DNA of 64,000 bases from Diplosphaera chodatii (GCA_032358165.1 JAALGY010000008.1:558001-622000); one strand, 5' to 3'; positions 37,228 through 49,683 are shown, counted from the stretch's first letter. The notes: a model not told the origin generated them from the letters alone. A program made the numbers and translations.

Positions 37228-37773
37228 TCCACCTCGAGGGTGATGTGCAGAATCTGTGCATGCAGACTGCAACATCGTGAGCGGCCTGTGCCAGACCCAT
37301 CATGCTGCTGGAGCGCCTTCCTTGATGCATCAGAGGGCTTTGCCAGCAGCCGTCAGCGCTCAGCAGGCTGATCAAGCCACACACGATCTCGCAATACCCA
37401 AGAACAATGACGTTTCCGCAAGCCTTGTACCTGCTCACAACCCCTTTCGCATGTGGTTCTTCGATAGATCCAGTGTTTGTGTAGAGTGTGCATGTGTCAG
37501 CGTGCAGTGGTTTCTGTGTATGATACCGTATCTGCCAAATCTGCATGACCCCGCCATGCATTCAGCGTTTCTTGTTTGGAACTCCATTTGTGCCATCTGT
37601 CAGCATGTACTAGCTAGGGTTTCCTTGTGTTTGCGATTATTGGCTTGCAACAGGGTTCATTGCTGCACAGCGTATCGGTAATTGAATCGTCTCTGAAAGC
37701 CCAAAACAGTGCATCGTGCACAGCGACCATCCTAGGCGTGCAGCAGCGGGAGGTAGATGTGCGGTGCTGCTGG
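37228..37773. other. Convergent intergenic region, lower GC
   Basis: AT-richer than its surroundings, between the Gln-rich 3' end of the chromatin gene (+) and the stop of the ferredoxin gene (-). No exon was recognised on either strand; probable 3' UTRs. Confidence 0.4.
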
Positions 37774-38223
37774 TTACAATGTGTTCCATGGGAGGATGGG
37801 CCCAAGCGAAACCAGCATGTCGTTCAGGTCCCTTGTCAGCACTATGCTGCTGCCTAGCCGTGTGTTGGACGTGATGGCGCCTTCAGAGATCTGCTCCAGT
37901 TCCTTGAAGTCCTCCCACCCTGGGGGGGTCAGGCGCTGCTTGAACTCGTTGGGTATGTGCACCACGCACTCGTGCTCCCCCCTGCCGCTGGGCTTCAGGC
38001 ACATGTAGTCGCTGACGTCCAGGGGCCCCGCCTGGTTCTCCAGCACCTCCACCAGCGTCTGCCCCTCCATGCCACGCATCGGGAACCGCCGCCCGGTGCC
38101 ATCCACCACCGTCACCTGGACCATCTTGTCGTAGACAGAGGGTGCTGCCTGCGCATAGCGGGCCGCCTGGCCGGACTTCGCCAGCCGCTGCAGCGTGCGG
38201 GTGCTGAGCTGCCTCAGCGCCAT
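37774..38223 (-). CDS. C1-FDX: Mitochondrial complex I ferredoxin-like subunit C1-FDX (bridge-domain ferredoxin)
   Basis: An intronless 149-residue protein starting at ATG 38223. The first 30 residues (MALRQLSTRTLQRLAKSGQA) are basic and Ser/Arg-rich without acidic residues, as in a mitochondrial presequence. The body keeps the adrenodoxin-like fold start (VQVTVVDGTGRRFPMRG, then GQTLVEVLENQAG). However, only two Cys remain (C75, C86) instead of the C-x5-C-x2-C and distal Cys that hold a 2Fe-2S cluster. The C-terminal half (ECVVHIPNEF, NTRLGSSIVLTRDLNDMLVS, PWNTL) matches the plant and algal subunit that links the carbonic-anhydrase-like domain to the peripheral arm of respiratory complex I. 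It is therefore likely structural, not a normal electron carrier. The stop codon lies in TTG TAA, so a TGTAA polyadenylation-type motif overlaps the stop. Confidence 0.85.
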   Translation of the reverse strand: MALRQLSTRTLQRLAKSGQAARYAQAAPSVYDKMVQVTVVDGTGRRFPMRGMEGQTLVEVLENQAGPLDVSDYMCLKPSGRGEHECVVHIPNEFKQRLTPPGWEDFKELEQISEGAITSNTRLGSSIVLTRDLNDMLVSLGPILPWNTL

Positions 38224-39017
38224 AATGGCCAGCAGCTCACAGCATCAGACCCGCCCGAGATGCAGTGCCTCAGGTGTTAGATCGGGTCGTCCGCAAAGCT
38301 GCGGCGCCGTAAGACTTGGTTGCAGGCGAGAAAACTTGCAAGCAGCCAGGAATTGTTGGGCAGACAGGCAAGTGGGCGCGCACAAGCAGCGATGCAGGCG
38401 TTCTAGGCTTGTAGCAGCTGTCTCCTGTGCCTGACGACTCTGATGCCGCCAGGAAATTATTGCAAATCGCAGGGGTGCCAGGTGTTCCTCTCCAAGACCA
38501 TCGCCTGCAGCACCGAAACAGCAAAGCTGCATTCATCGCGCTCATCCACCTGTGAGACCTATTGGCGCACCGAAGATTCTCGCGTGATCGCGCCTGCTCC
38601 CGGCACGGCAATAGCATTTGCTCCTTTTGGCTGCCTTCACCTCTCGACGACGAGTTGCGAATGCTGCACCGCGCTGGTGCCGTGCACCGATTGCGCTGAG
38701 CATTCCCAACGCCGTGGACATGCTTCCCGTCTCATCGAGAGGCATGCTGGCACTGTGATCTGATCCCATCAAGCAGAACCAACTCTCGGAAGACCAAGGT
38801 GGGTGCAAAGCTTTGTTCATCATTGCGGTATGAGCATATTCAGCTGGGACTCGCATGCTTGTACTTTGACCCGGAAAAGGCAAGCACATGCCAGCACTTG
38901 TCATGATGAGTGCGGCCCACGCCTGCCTCTGCAGGCCGCACTTACCTAGCATTCATCGGCTGCCCCTTGAGGTGATGTTGTGCACCTACTGCAGGCGACC
39001 ACAGAGGGTCTGTCAGG
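38224..39017. promoter_or_regulatory. Divergent promoter region, C1-FDX (-) and NOT3 (+)
   Basis: About 790 bases between two divergent starts. No coding exon was supported. It should contain both promoters and possibly a noncoding 5' UTR exon of NOT3, since a ctgcag acceptor-like site precedes the NOT3 ATG by about 25 bases (38990-39000). Confidence 0.4.
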
Positions 39018-42000
39018 ATGCCGATCAACCGGAAGCTGCAGGCCGAGATGGACCGCACCCTGAAGCGAGTCGCCGACGGCCGCGCGGCTTTCGAGGAGCT
39101 GTGGCAGAAGTTGGACGCCACAGAGGTGAGCTCACTGTCCCAGAACAGCCGTCAACATCTGATCAAGTAAACCTGATGATGATCCTCGTGCAATCAGCAC
39201 GAGGATCAGCGCAATCCCAGGTTATTTGTTGATGCTGTTACCGTAAATGATTCGACCGTTATAAGGATTCTGACTTGGGGGGCAATTGTGGCTGCTCCTG
39301 CATGCTCGCAGCCAGTGTCCACTCGGCCTGCCTCGATCTGGTGCTGGTGCTGGTGCTGTCATGGAACTGAATTGTGCTGTTTGAGCATGCAGCAAGCGCC
39401 CAAGGCTGTGAAGCTGGACGTACCAGCCCCGCAGTACTCACATGCCTGCAACAAGGTGACACCCCTGCATAATTTGGCCTGCGCATCAAATGATGTGCAG
39501 TAGCTTCTCTTGACGTGATGCACAGCCGTCGCCCAGCGGCTATCAGTCTGGACACCACGATGTTCATGCACTGGGCAGGAGTCGGCGGTGCGTGAGAAGC
39601 TGCTGTTGGAGATGAAGCGGGAGCTCAAGAAGATGCAGGTGAACCCTGTGGTGCCTGCAAGCGTGCATGGTCTGCAGCTGACGGTCTGTGAAGGTCAGGA
39701 TGCAGAGTGTGTTGACAAGTTCCATGCACGGACAACCTGCAGGTTTCATGCTGTTCAGTGAGAGGAGGGTCGGTCATTATGCGAGACAGCCTGTGCTGTG
39801 TCTGTACTTCACACTGTCTGTCTGGCTGCAGAGGTACAGAGAGCAGGTCCGGGGATGGCTGATGTCGCCAGACGTGAAGGACACAGAACTGTTGGAAGGC
39901 ACCCGCCGTGCCATTGAGCACGACATGGTGAGGGGATGTCATCTAGATGCGCCTTGGAGACAATGCCCCCTTGCTGTGCAGTGAGCTGCTTGCAGCACTT
40001 GCAATGGGGTCCACACGCTCTATTGCAGGCAGCTTGGCTCACTGCATATCACACTCGTCTTTGGTCTGGTGCAGGAGCGCTACAAGGTGTGCGAACGTGA
40101 GAACAAGACCAAGGCCTTCTCCAAGGTGCGCTTCAAGTGCTCAGATGCCAGCCATGCACCGAACAGGCTACTGGGTGCCGGGCATCAGAAGCTTACTCAG
40201 TCTGCCACCAAGTGTGCCTGCCTACCGCACGAGTTGGGTGTCGACGTGACTGAGACGAGCGTGCGATGCTGCAGGTGGGACTGCTGCAGGAGGACAAGGT
40301 GGACCCCGAGGAGGTTGCCCGGCAGCACACCATCGACTGGCTGAACAGGTCAGTTGTGCACTACCACTACTGACCCACCATCATTCAACATTGCACATCT
40401 GTTCGCCCGCAGACCAGCGGCAGCAATTGCACTGCGTACCTTGACGCTGAAGCGTACCAACGTCTGTCGTGCAGTGTCGTCACTCGACTGGAGATCCAGG
40501 CAGACAGCTTCGAGGTGACATGCTGCGCATGGTGTCAGAGACTCAGGGTTCGTGTGGACCACTGTGTAAGGCACATGCCAGTTGCGCCATTGGCATGAAG
40601 CATGTGCTTGTCATGAGTTGCTACAAAGCTGTGTGCATAATGCCATCTGCAGCACCACAGGCCCACGCCTCACATGAGTGCCTTGTGTGCAGGCGGAGCT
40701 GGAGGAGATTGCGGCGGGGGCGGAGGCGGGGGGCGCCAAGGGGCGCGCCGCGCTGCGCAGCCCCCGCGCGCTGGACCTGGAGGCCCTTGCGGCCCGCCAC
40801 AAGCAGCACATCGTGCGCATGGAGCAGGTGTGCTGGACATACAGGGACGCTTGCTTTTGGAAGTAGGTCATCCACAGTGTTACTTTCGTGGATGTCAGGT
40901 GCCGTCGGGCTCGAGGGCCTGTCATGCCGAACGCGCCACACTGCATGTGCACAGTCCGATGCAGGTCCTGGGAGCCCGCGGCTGCAACATCTTTCGAGCA
41001 CGCTGCAGGTGCATACTGCGGGTGGCAAGGTGTTGCAGTGTTGTGCCATCATCTGCCTGCTGAGTTGCAGGTGCTGCGCCTGCTGGAGAACGAGCAGGTG
41101 GCGCCTGACGAGGTGGAGGCAGCGCTGCACGATGGCATGGAGTACTACCTGGAAGCCTCCACAGAGCCCGACTTCCAGCAGGCACACCCATCACGCCTAT
41201 GACAACCTTCAGCGCAGCCGACCTGTTTGCAGAAGGCACTGCCGTGATGCCGTTGCAAGGTCATGTGGCATGGCTAGATCTCCTTCTGGAAAATTTGCCG
41301 ACACTGCAGGACGACAACGATCTGTACGGCACGCTGCCGCTGTCGGTGGTGGACGAGAACATCGGCAAGATCGTGCCGCCCGCTGAGAAGAAGGGTGCCG
41401 CAGCCGATGGCTCAGAGGTGGGTTCACCACGATGTTCACCGTTCAGATGTGTGACAGGTCATACGTCAGCTTGCACAATGACACCAGCAAGGTTGCCTGC
41501 CGTTGAAGTGCATCATTGCACGCACCATCTTGCACTGTGCATTTGCTTTTCCAGCATGTGTGGCAAGGAATGCGGCAGGTGTTTTTGGCAAGTGGGCATT
41601 CGGCAGGCCACACAGCGTGTAATGACTAAATGACGAAAGCACACTCTCGTCATACCTTCTCTACATGCTTGGCCATCCAGTAACCAGCTGCAATGTTGCC
41701 CTCAATACAGATGGCAAGCAAAGGTGTCAGTTAGTGACAGATTGCCATTGACCGGTGGCTTGCCTATGTCAAGGAGCCGGAAACGCCGCCGCCACCAAAG
41801 GACAGTAAATTGGCCAAGCAGAGCAAGTCCGCCGCCAAGCGGGCCGCCAAGCTGGCGGCCCAGGCGGGTGCGCACGTGTCTGTCCACAGCAGCTGGATGT
41901 GGTATGTACATGCTGTTTGATCGGGGCGCCGTTGCTCTGTGCATGCCATAACCAGCCCATGGGCAATCTATTCCCTGCTGCGACCTGCGAGCACCGAGTA

Positions 42001-45000
42001 TGGAATGCTGAGCAGAGGCCAGGTGTATACACTAACGATAACCGTGTGCACTTGCGTGTGCAGAGTCGGCGGATCGCAGGGCAGCGCAGGCGCGCATCTC
42101 GCCGGTCAGCCCGCGCATGGCGGCGCTCAGCCCGCGCACCCCTGCCACCCAGGCCGCCCACCAGGCCCCCTACAGGTAGGGTGCACTGGAGACGGCCTGT
42201 CCCTGCCCTGTGACCCTGGTTCGCTGTCCGGAAGCAGACGCACTGCTCTGCAAGGCGCCCAACAGAGTAGCTGAGGTTCAGCTGGGCCCGGCAGCACAGC
42301 AAGGTTGCGATAGTGTGAGACACTGCATGCCAGAAGCACCTTCTGCAATGCAGCATGCTGTTGCCCTGCATATTGTGGCGACTGCGTCATCAGTGGGCCG
42401 TAAGCAAGCTGCTATGCTGGCTGTGCAGCATCTCCCCGATCACGCCCCTGAGCGAGGAGTCAGGCGGCAGCAGCAGGGGGGCGCACCCCTGGGAGGGCGC
42501 CCCCGCCGGTGCACCCCCCAGCGCTGCCTCCGCACCTGAGACGCCGCCACTGCCGCAGCCCTCCCCCGACCTGCAGCCACCTCCTGGCCTGGGTGACTTC
42601 TTTGATTTCTGTCGTCAGTCTTCAAGAGCCGTGTCTTCGGAGCACAAACTTTGGCAAGCGTGCATCTGCCGCACCAGTTCACTAATTGCGCCTGAAGGCT
42701 CCTCTGCTCCTGGACCTTGCCACAGGCTTCCATGGCACGGACACTTCGACGCAGCCCGACCTGGGTTCCGGCCCTGTGAAGGTGGGTGCCTGGCGTGCAA
42801 TCAGCTGGGATGTGCTGCAACTCGAAACCAAAAAGTTCGAATGTGAGTCGTCTACCGAACAGCCGCATGACTATATGATGAGTGAGCAGGCTGCCCAGGC
42901 ACCATACACCCTGGCGCGGACCAGTCCCGCTGGAGTGCAGCGTCATCAGCCTACTCTGACCAGCGCTCAAGCTCATCATCACCAACAGCAGCAGATACTG
43001 CAGGATGCCCACATGCCGAGGTGCAGAGAACAGCTCCCTATGTCGAGTACACAACAGGTAGAGCGCCTGCCAACAGCTGCATGGAAGTGCAGCAAACCGA
43101 TGTCTTGCATGCGTGATGTGCTCATGACATGCCGCGGCAGGTTTCCGCCGCCACCGCCGCCCCCGCCCTTCCGGCAGCAGCATGGAGCACAGGGTGGGCG
43201 GCCCTCGACGCCCGACTTCCCGCCCATCTCCGCAGCGCTGGCGCCAGCCGGGCGCAAGCGCCACTCCGCGCCGTCCCACCCCGGCAAAGGTGCCGGCTCG
43301 ACTCTCGCTTACATGTATGCCCATGGATCCTCATTTTGCTCCACATGCTGTTCGTGGCCCGTTGGGCAGTCGGCTACTGACAAAGGAACGTGTACGGCAG
43401 GTCAACCCGATTACGGTCATACCCTATCATCGAACGGCCTGGCGAAGCCTTCTGCGCCGCCGCCGCCGCCGCCCGCACAGCCACCCATGGCTGGGCGCAG
43501 CAAGTCAGGCATCTTGGGCGGTGTGACTCCCGCCACAGGGTGGGCGAACTGGTCGCTGGGCCGCTCTGCCTCCACCAACACCCCTGGTGCGCTCATCCCC
43601 TCTGGACGGCAGACGTGGCTTCAGGATATGCCATGGAGCTGCAGCCAGTCTAACCCTCAACCATGCTTGGACCTGACCTGCCTTATCAATATATATTTAG
43701 GTGTGGCGACCAGTGTTGTCGATGCTCCGCCAGCACTCTGGTCTGCAGTCCCTGACGCTGGGCTCGACGAAAGCTCGAAGATGGCGGTGCTGCAGCACCT
43801 GGGCCTGGCTGATGACAGCAAGCAAGGTGTAACATGTCAACAGGCAGCCGCCATGCACAGTAGCACAGCTCAGGACGCATTGATTGCATACAACCCTGAG
43901 GTTTGTCCCTCTTGGGAAGCAGGTAATCGAAAGCTTGTTTGAGAAGCTGGATTGTTGGAGAAAAAAAGTCAAGTAAGACAGGTGTTCCTGACGCAATGTG
44001 CTGTGCGTGCAGAGGTGTCCAGGACCACCACCAGCGAGGCACCATCTGCCATCCTGCAGAGGGAGCGGCCAACGACTACGGCGGTGAGGCACTCGTTCTT
44101 TGCGACACCACCATACAATGAACATGCCACAGCACCATCAACAGGAATCTTTGGTCGACCAGCGTGTCGCCATCTGCAAGTGACGTCACGCTGCAGGGTG
44201 GGCACGCGGCGCCGACCGAGCGGCCCACGCTGTCGGGGGTGGCCCTGCAGCGGGCGCGCCAGGCCGCGGCCGCCGCCGCGGGCAGCTGCGCCCGGCTGCA
44301 GCACCCCACCCTGCAGCGCTCGGCGTCCGCCGGCGTGCGGGCCGCGGCGCAGCCGCCCCGCTTCCCCGCGCCGCCCTCGCCACCGCCAGGTGCTGGGCTC
44401 GCCGCCTGGGCGGCGGGCACCGTGGCTGCAGGGCAACGTCCAAGACGCACAGCACTGCTGCTGCCGTTCCATGACGGCGGCTCAGGCAATGTCGTGCACG
44501 CCGTTCCGGCAGCCGTGCCGTGCCACGGCAGGTCGAATGAAGGCCACCAGAGCTGCCGTCACGACGCAGCACTTTCGTGACGTGGTCCCTCGGTGCTGGT
44601 GCCAAACAGTCAGATCCTCCCAAGCTGGCGCCAGCCCAACTTCGCAGTTTCCTGCTGTGGCAAGTTCCATTAGGCGGAGCCACAGTATTGCTTGCAATGC
44701 TGTTGCCACCACACTCTTCTGCACACGCAGGTGAGGGCCTGACGCTGGAGCAGCGGGTGGCGGGCAGCGGGCCGGGCGGCGCTGCAGGGGGGCTGGCCAC
44801 GCCGCCCTGCCGCCCGCAGGAGGTCGCCAAGCCGCACACCCCCGCCGCCGCCGCCCGCCAGCTGGGCATCCTGGACGCCGCGCTGCGCAACAAGTGCGTT
44901 TACTAACACTGCCAGACCCCTTGGGACCTTCAAACCTCTCTGGAGGTTGTCGAGGGCTGGTAGGTATATAGAGCTTTTCCTTGATGCAAGAGCAGAGGCA

Positions 45001-46248
45001 CCTGTGTGTGCTTGGTTACCTACGCAGGCAGCACGACGCTGATGCGGATTGGACATGCTTCGACGGCCGGGACCATGACAACGGCTTGAGGCGGCCCAAG
45101 GTGTGCGCGCCTCTGCTATTGTAGGGGAACTTCTTCTGGTTCTGTAGCCAGGATGCTCACCAGACCGGTCCGACACAACATGAAACCTGGACCAGTCCTG
45201 ACTCCACGACTACACAGGTGCTGCACCCCGCGCCGCAGCCGCTGCCGCACAGCCTGGCCAACGCCGTAAAGCCGCTGCTGGAGGAGCCCGCCACCTTCCG
45301 CCGCCTGTCCGCCGACACCCTGTTCTGCTTCTACTTCCAGCAGGTGCATTGGTTCATACAGGCATGCCGATACAGGTAGCTGTCGATGCTCTCCTGCAGC
45401 CGTGTAGCAGCCATTGCTACTACTGCACTCTGGCTGTCTGGCTCACGACCAGCACACGTACCACTCACAGGCCAGCTTGGCTTCCTGGCACAATGATGGT
45501 CATGGTGAAGAAGTCATCTTGAAGATGCCAAGCTGGCATGTAGATGACCGTGTGCTGGTCAATGCCCTGCACCATTGACCCTGATGCTTGCATCTCTCTA
45601 CAGCACCTGCCATCCACACTTCACAGAGTGCAGCATCTGTTTCACGGCAGGGTCTACCGCAGCAGATCCTGGCGGCGGACGAGCTCAAGCGGCGGTCGTG
45701 GCGCTTCCACACGCACCTCAACGCCTGGTTCCGCCGCGATTGCGAGCCCAAGGCATGGCCTTCTGCTTCCAAACTTCACACCCTGCACTGATGCGCACTT
45801 CACAGCTGAGGCTGTGCACACCTGTTGCGCCTGACAGCCCACACTGGGTGTGTGTCCTGCTGTTGCATGGTCTGAGAGCCGGCCACTGTGAGATACATGA
45901 CACTGTGTGCCACCATGTCTATTTGTTGTCGCATTAGGAGCACGTGAGCGTGCAGTTCGCTGCGCATCGCCACAGGATGGCTGTCGCCTCTGTGGATTTC
46001 TACCCCTGCTGTCGGTGCCGACAGTGTCACAGGTCGGGAAAAGCCACCAGATCACCAACAGACACGCCATGCGCCGCTGCCTGCAGTGCGTCACGTCGTC
46101 CTTCGAGCAGGGCAGCTTCTCCTATTTCGACTTCGAGCTGCACCGCATGGCCGCCGTGCCCGGGGTGCCGGGCGCCGCCGCCGCTACAGGGCTGTCCGGC
46201 TGGACCGAGCGCACCTCGCGCCCTGATTTCATTTTTGAACGCTTGTGA
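39018..46248 (+). CDS. NOT3: CCR4-NOT complex subunit NOT3/5 (CNOT3)
   Basis: ATG at 39018 begins MPINRKLQAEMDRTLKRVAD, the canonical NOT3 N-terminus. The coiled-coil Not3 domain continues with LLLEMKRELKKMQRYREQVR (about 39603-39850), LMSPDVKDTELLEGTRRAIE, ERYKVCERENKTKAFSK (40074-40125), VGLLQEDKVDPEEVARQHTI (40275-40334), SVVTRLEIQADSFE (40472-40514) and LRLLENEQVAPDEVEAALHD (41074-41134). A low-complexity Pro/Ala/Ser-rich middle follows (41770-44900). The C-terminal NOT box reads LSADTLFCFYFQQ (45307-45341), ILAADELKRRSWRFHTHLNA (45665-45725) and SSFEQGSFSYFDFELHRMAA (46096-46155), ending SRPDFIFERL with the stop at 46246-46248. It is a scaffold subunit of the cytoplasmic deadenylase complex that shortens mRNA poly(A) tails and senses slow codons on the ribosome. 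Confidence 0.93.
39180..39208. repeat. Perfect 12-bp stem-loop in NOT3 intron 1
   Basis: The arm at 39180-39191 (tgatcctcgtgc) is exactly complementary to 39197-39208 (gcacgaggatca), with a 5-base loop aatca. It begins 55 bases past the gtgagc donor of the first NOT3 exon. Confidence 0.8.
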
Positions 46249-46712
46249 GCTGAGGCTGCATTCTTGCTTATCAGACATCTCACTTCTCAGAAAACTGGAA
46301 AATTCGTGCTAGAATGCCACTGGCATTTTGGTAACACAAAATTGAGGGCATGGTCTACAGACATTGCACAACATGCGGGCTGTGCTGCGTGGCCATCATG
46401 CTAATGTGTTGACATTGGTGGTGCTGCGCAGGCACATGGACACTGCGGCGGTGCATTGATGACGAGCGTTAAACGGGGTCTGATACGACACCGGACGCCA
46501 AGTGCTGCATGTGCTGATCAGCGGCTGGTTGCAGGATAGGTTGCAGCTGTCATGGGTCAGATGGGGTAGAGGTCACAGGACGATGGCATGACATCTGGAT
46601 CCGCCCTAACCTTGAGTGCAGACTTAGATTCATCGAATCAAACCACGAACAATGTGTGAAAGTGCAGCAAGCTGGGGTCCGCTGCTGTGTGTCTGTAAGT
46701 CATGGTGTGAGC
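46249..46712. other. Convergent intergenic region
   Basis: Between the stops of NOT3 (+) and the carnosine-methyltransferase-like gene (-). No coding signal was seen. A small palindrome (aatgccactggcatt, near 46313) lies about 65 bases past the NOT3 stop. Confidence 0.4.
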
Positions 46713-49320
46713 TCATGATGACACTGGCAGCCGTTCTCTTTGAGCATCAGTCGACGGCTGCTGTGCAGCAGTGCCAGCAGCCGCTGCCGCTGGCTTCTGC
46801 ATCGTCCAAAACTGGCTGCGATACACCGTCCGCATGAGCGACTGCGTGTCGGTCGTGTATGCGGTCTCGACGCTTTCACGCTGGAGCTCCACAAAGCCTG
46901 CCGCAGCTGCATAGGGATAGCAGGACCGTAAGGTGAGTGAAGTCACATGGCACACAGGCCAAGCTGTTCAACGCTCCATGATCATGCACATCTACGATAT
47001 CATTGCACCTGCAACTCGCAACACATCGTCCAGTGGCAGCTCTATGGACAGCTCATCGCTGCTCATGTAGAGATGAGAGTCGGACCAGTGCCTGTGGGCA
47101 CAAGACGCCACAGCTCAATTCAATGCACCATGGCAATGCTGCCCGATGTGATGCATGTGTGCGTGCGACAGTCGACAACAAGGGTTTATGTGGCGGCACT
47201 ACAGGCCCCAACCGGTGTTCCAGTCTATACAGCTGCAGCACACTGCTCACCAGAGGAGGGGCCCGAGGTTGATCCAGTACCCGCCTGGCCTCAAAATTCG
47301 GTACAACACCTCAATATACTCCTGCATGGCCGACACACCTAGACTGCAGTTGCTGGCAGTAGGAGACGGCAGAGTTTCATGTGGCAGCTACGAGGTAATT
47401 CAAGGACTTTGAGGAGTGTGCAAGTATCACAGTCAAAGTAACGCTGTGCACTCACCAACACGTTGTGCGCTGTGTCGAGGAAGAAGCAGGTCAGCACCGC
47501 ATCAAACTGCCCGGTGTTGTCCCTGCCGCCGTACACCTGCAGGACCTCCCGCATGAGCACTGAACAGGTGTATGAACCCGTGTGTATGACTCCTTTCCCC
47601 GGTGGCCGAAAAGACAGGCCCAGCCCAGTGCTCCCCAGCAGTGATCCTACAGCGTGGCTGCACGTGTGTCGAGGGACGTTGTGGCACTGCTGCCGGCGCG
47701 CACCTCCAGGAAGTCGCCTGCGCACATGGACAGCAGCCCGGGCTGCAGCGGCGCCTCAGCGGCCGCCAGGTCGGGTATGCTGACCTGCAGCCCACAGGGT
47801 CCGACTGTACAGCCCTGGGTGCTATGCGGATGGTGTTGCTGACGTCGCATCTGCAACGACCCGCGGGGGAACAGGCAAGGCTTTGAAAAGTGTTCGTGAG
47901 AGGAGGGTGGTCACCCCGCGCAGCTGCGCCGCGGTGCTGGGCTGGTTGTTGCTGGACGCCACCCAGGGGTGGATGACGAACTGGCCGGGGGCCTCGGCGC
48001 CGTTCAGCACGAAGGCGCTGCTGATGAGCATGAACCAGCTGTGCTCGTTGCCCTGCGTCTCGTATCCCTGCCGCAAGGAAACGCTGTAGTCACATGCTCA
48101 TCATGTGCAGCTCACAAGCTGCGCAGCGGGGGCCTGCTCTATATGACAGCACTGCAACATGCTGTGTTAATTGCGCCAGCAGCTGCTGCACAGAAACCTA
48201 GGACAATGTCAAGGTCAAGGCACCTGCGGTGCCTCAAGCCACCTGGATTGCGGCCTCGAGGCACAGGCGGCCCTGCCCCGCGCCCGGCACCAGCACCCGG
48301 TGCGGCGGCTGCTGGTGGGAGTCGTTACCGCCCGGGGCCGGCGGCGGCAGCCGCGCCCGCAGCTCCGCCAGCAGCCGCCCGTAGCTCTGGGCGCGCTCCA
48401 CGGCCCCCTCCTCTGACCAGTCCCGCATGAGGTTCTTGAATACGTACTTCACCTGCCAGCACGCCCAAGCGATCTGTCGTTCAGCCATGTCAGGATCCTG
48501 ATGTGTGCAGCCACAACGCAGTCCGGACGCCACAAAGACAGCTCTGCTGCTTGCAACGTTCGTGCACAAACTTTCAGCCTGTCTTCACAGATGCGGCATT
48601 GCACCTTGTCGATGTCTGCGGGGCTGACGGCTGACAGGTCACGCACGCTCGGCCCTTCGGCCTCCCCTCCCAGCGTGGACCTGGGTACGCCCCTGTCCGC
48701 ATTGAACACGTCCAGCATGGCGCTGCAAACAAGCGCAAGCACTACCTGACTGCCGAAGTCCATAACCAAACCAATGGCACTGCAGGAGTCCACTGAAGTG
48801 AGATCAACTTGATGCTTCAATGCGAACTATACGTATTGGTGTCCATCAGCACAGCAGCCCAACTCATGTGGCTCGCAACTCACTTGATAACCTGCTGGTT
48901 GGCGCGGATGCACTCTAGGGCTGCTGTGTGCTTGGCCGGCTGATCGGGGAGCAGCGCCTTATGGCGAGCTGGCAGCCGCTCGAAGTTTCGCTGCCAGCGG
49001 CCCACCTCCCAGCCCAGCTTCAGCTCGTACGCACGGAAAGCGCACAGGATCCTGTGCGCATCAAGGCCAACGCATTCCATCTCGGCACCAGGCTCCTCTC
49101 TGCTGCACGAAATGGTGACTCATATCAAGCATATGACCGTGTGCATGCGATAGCTATTGTGTTGGGGAGGTTCCTGCCTCTGCAGCGCCTTTTCCTCCTG
49201 CTCAGCCTCATCCGCATCCCACTGCGGGTGCTGATGGTCTGGCGCTGCGCCACCGTGCACATGATGATCGCCGTGTCCATTGGGTAGATGTGGCACATTG
49301 GTGTGTCCGTCCTCACTCAT
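46713..49320 (-). CDS. CARNMT1: Carnosine N-methyltransferase-like SAM enzyme (CARNMT1/N2227 family)
   Basis: ATG at 49320 starts a His/Asp-rich leader (MSEDGHTNVPHLPNGHGDHH), then EEKALQRQEPPQHNSY. Core exons are ILCAFRAYELKLGWEVGRWQ and RLPARHKALLPDQPAKHTAA (48890-49060), KYVFKNLMRDWSEEGAVERA (48390-48450), RVLVPGAGQGRLCLEAAIQ (48237-48300), which is the SAM-binding Gly motif, and GYETQGNEHSWFMLISSAFV (about 48005-48070). FVIHPWVASSNNQPSTAAQL, LSMCAGDFLEV (about 47700-47730) and FDAVLTCFFLDTAHNV (47460-47510) follow. The end reads VETAYTTDTQSLMRTVYRSQ then FWTMQKPAA (46770-46860). These blocks appear in the same order as in the family, including the GDF and CFFxDTAHN segments that mark it. 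Family members methylate the imidazole N of carnosine (to anserine) or a protein His. Which substrate an alga would use is unknown. Confidence 0.85.
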
Positions 49321-49683
49321 ATTTGCGAGTCAGCACAGGCAGGATGGATATCAGGGGCGCAAAGGCTGCAATCTGGCTTCAAAAGCGCTGCCTCATGCAA
49401 CCCCTTTCGCCCTGATAATATGCCCACAAAGAGGGTCCCCGCCGCTTGAAGCTCCTGAAAGCAACCAGCTGGCTTCTGGAATCGCTGCGCATTCTCAGGA
49501 GGCACAGTGATGATAGTGCGCACAACGGGCCATCATGAAGACGCCCTCGCACGCCCAACAGGGGGCCGAACACCCCAGTGACGACAGAGCGCTGCAGCCA
49601 GACAGCGATCAGTGCATCAGTCTGCCTGTTCGCAACCGTCATTGCCGTCACCAATATCCAAACAGCGCAGCATCTGAGCAGCC
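49321..49683. promoter_or_regulatory. Bidirectional promoter between CARNMT1-like (-) and YlmG (+) genes
   Basis: Only 363 bases separate the two predicted ATG codons, so both promoters and 5' UTRs must fit here. A short open frame crosses part of it (from about 49535) but has no family-like content. No individual promoter element was identified. Confidence 0.45.

Noticed and set aside
35920..37275. 451-codon open frame on the minus strand
   Set aside because: It is the mirror of the Gln/Pro-rich C-terminal exons of the plus-strand chromatin gene. Long antisense frames are expected opposite CAG/CCG-rich coding DNA.
42686..43942. 418-codon continuous plus-strand frame as a separate gene
   Set aside because: It runs through NOT3 exons and introns. 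Only parts (for example 43141-43290) look like real coding sequence and they fit the Pro-rich middle of NOT3.
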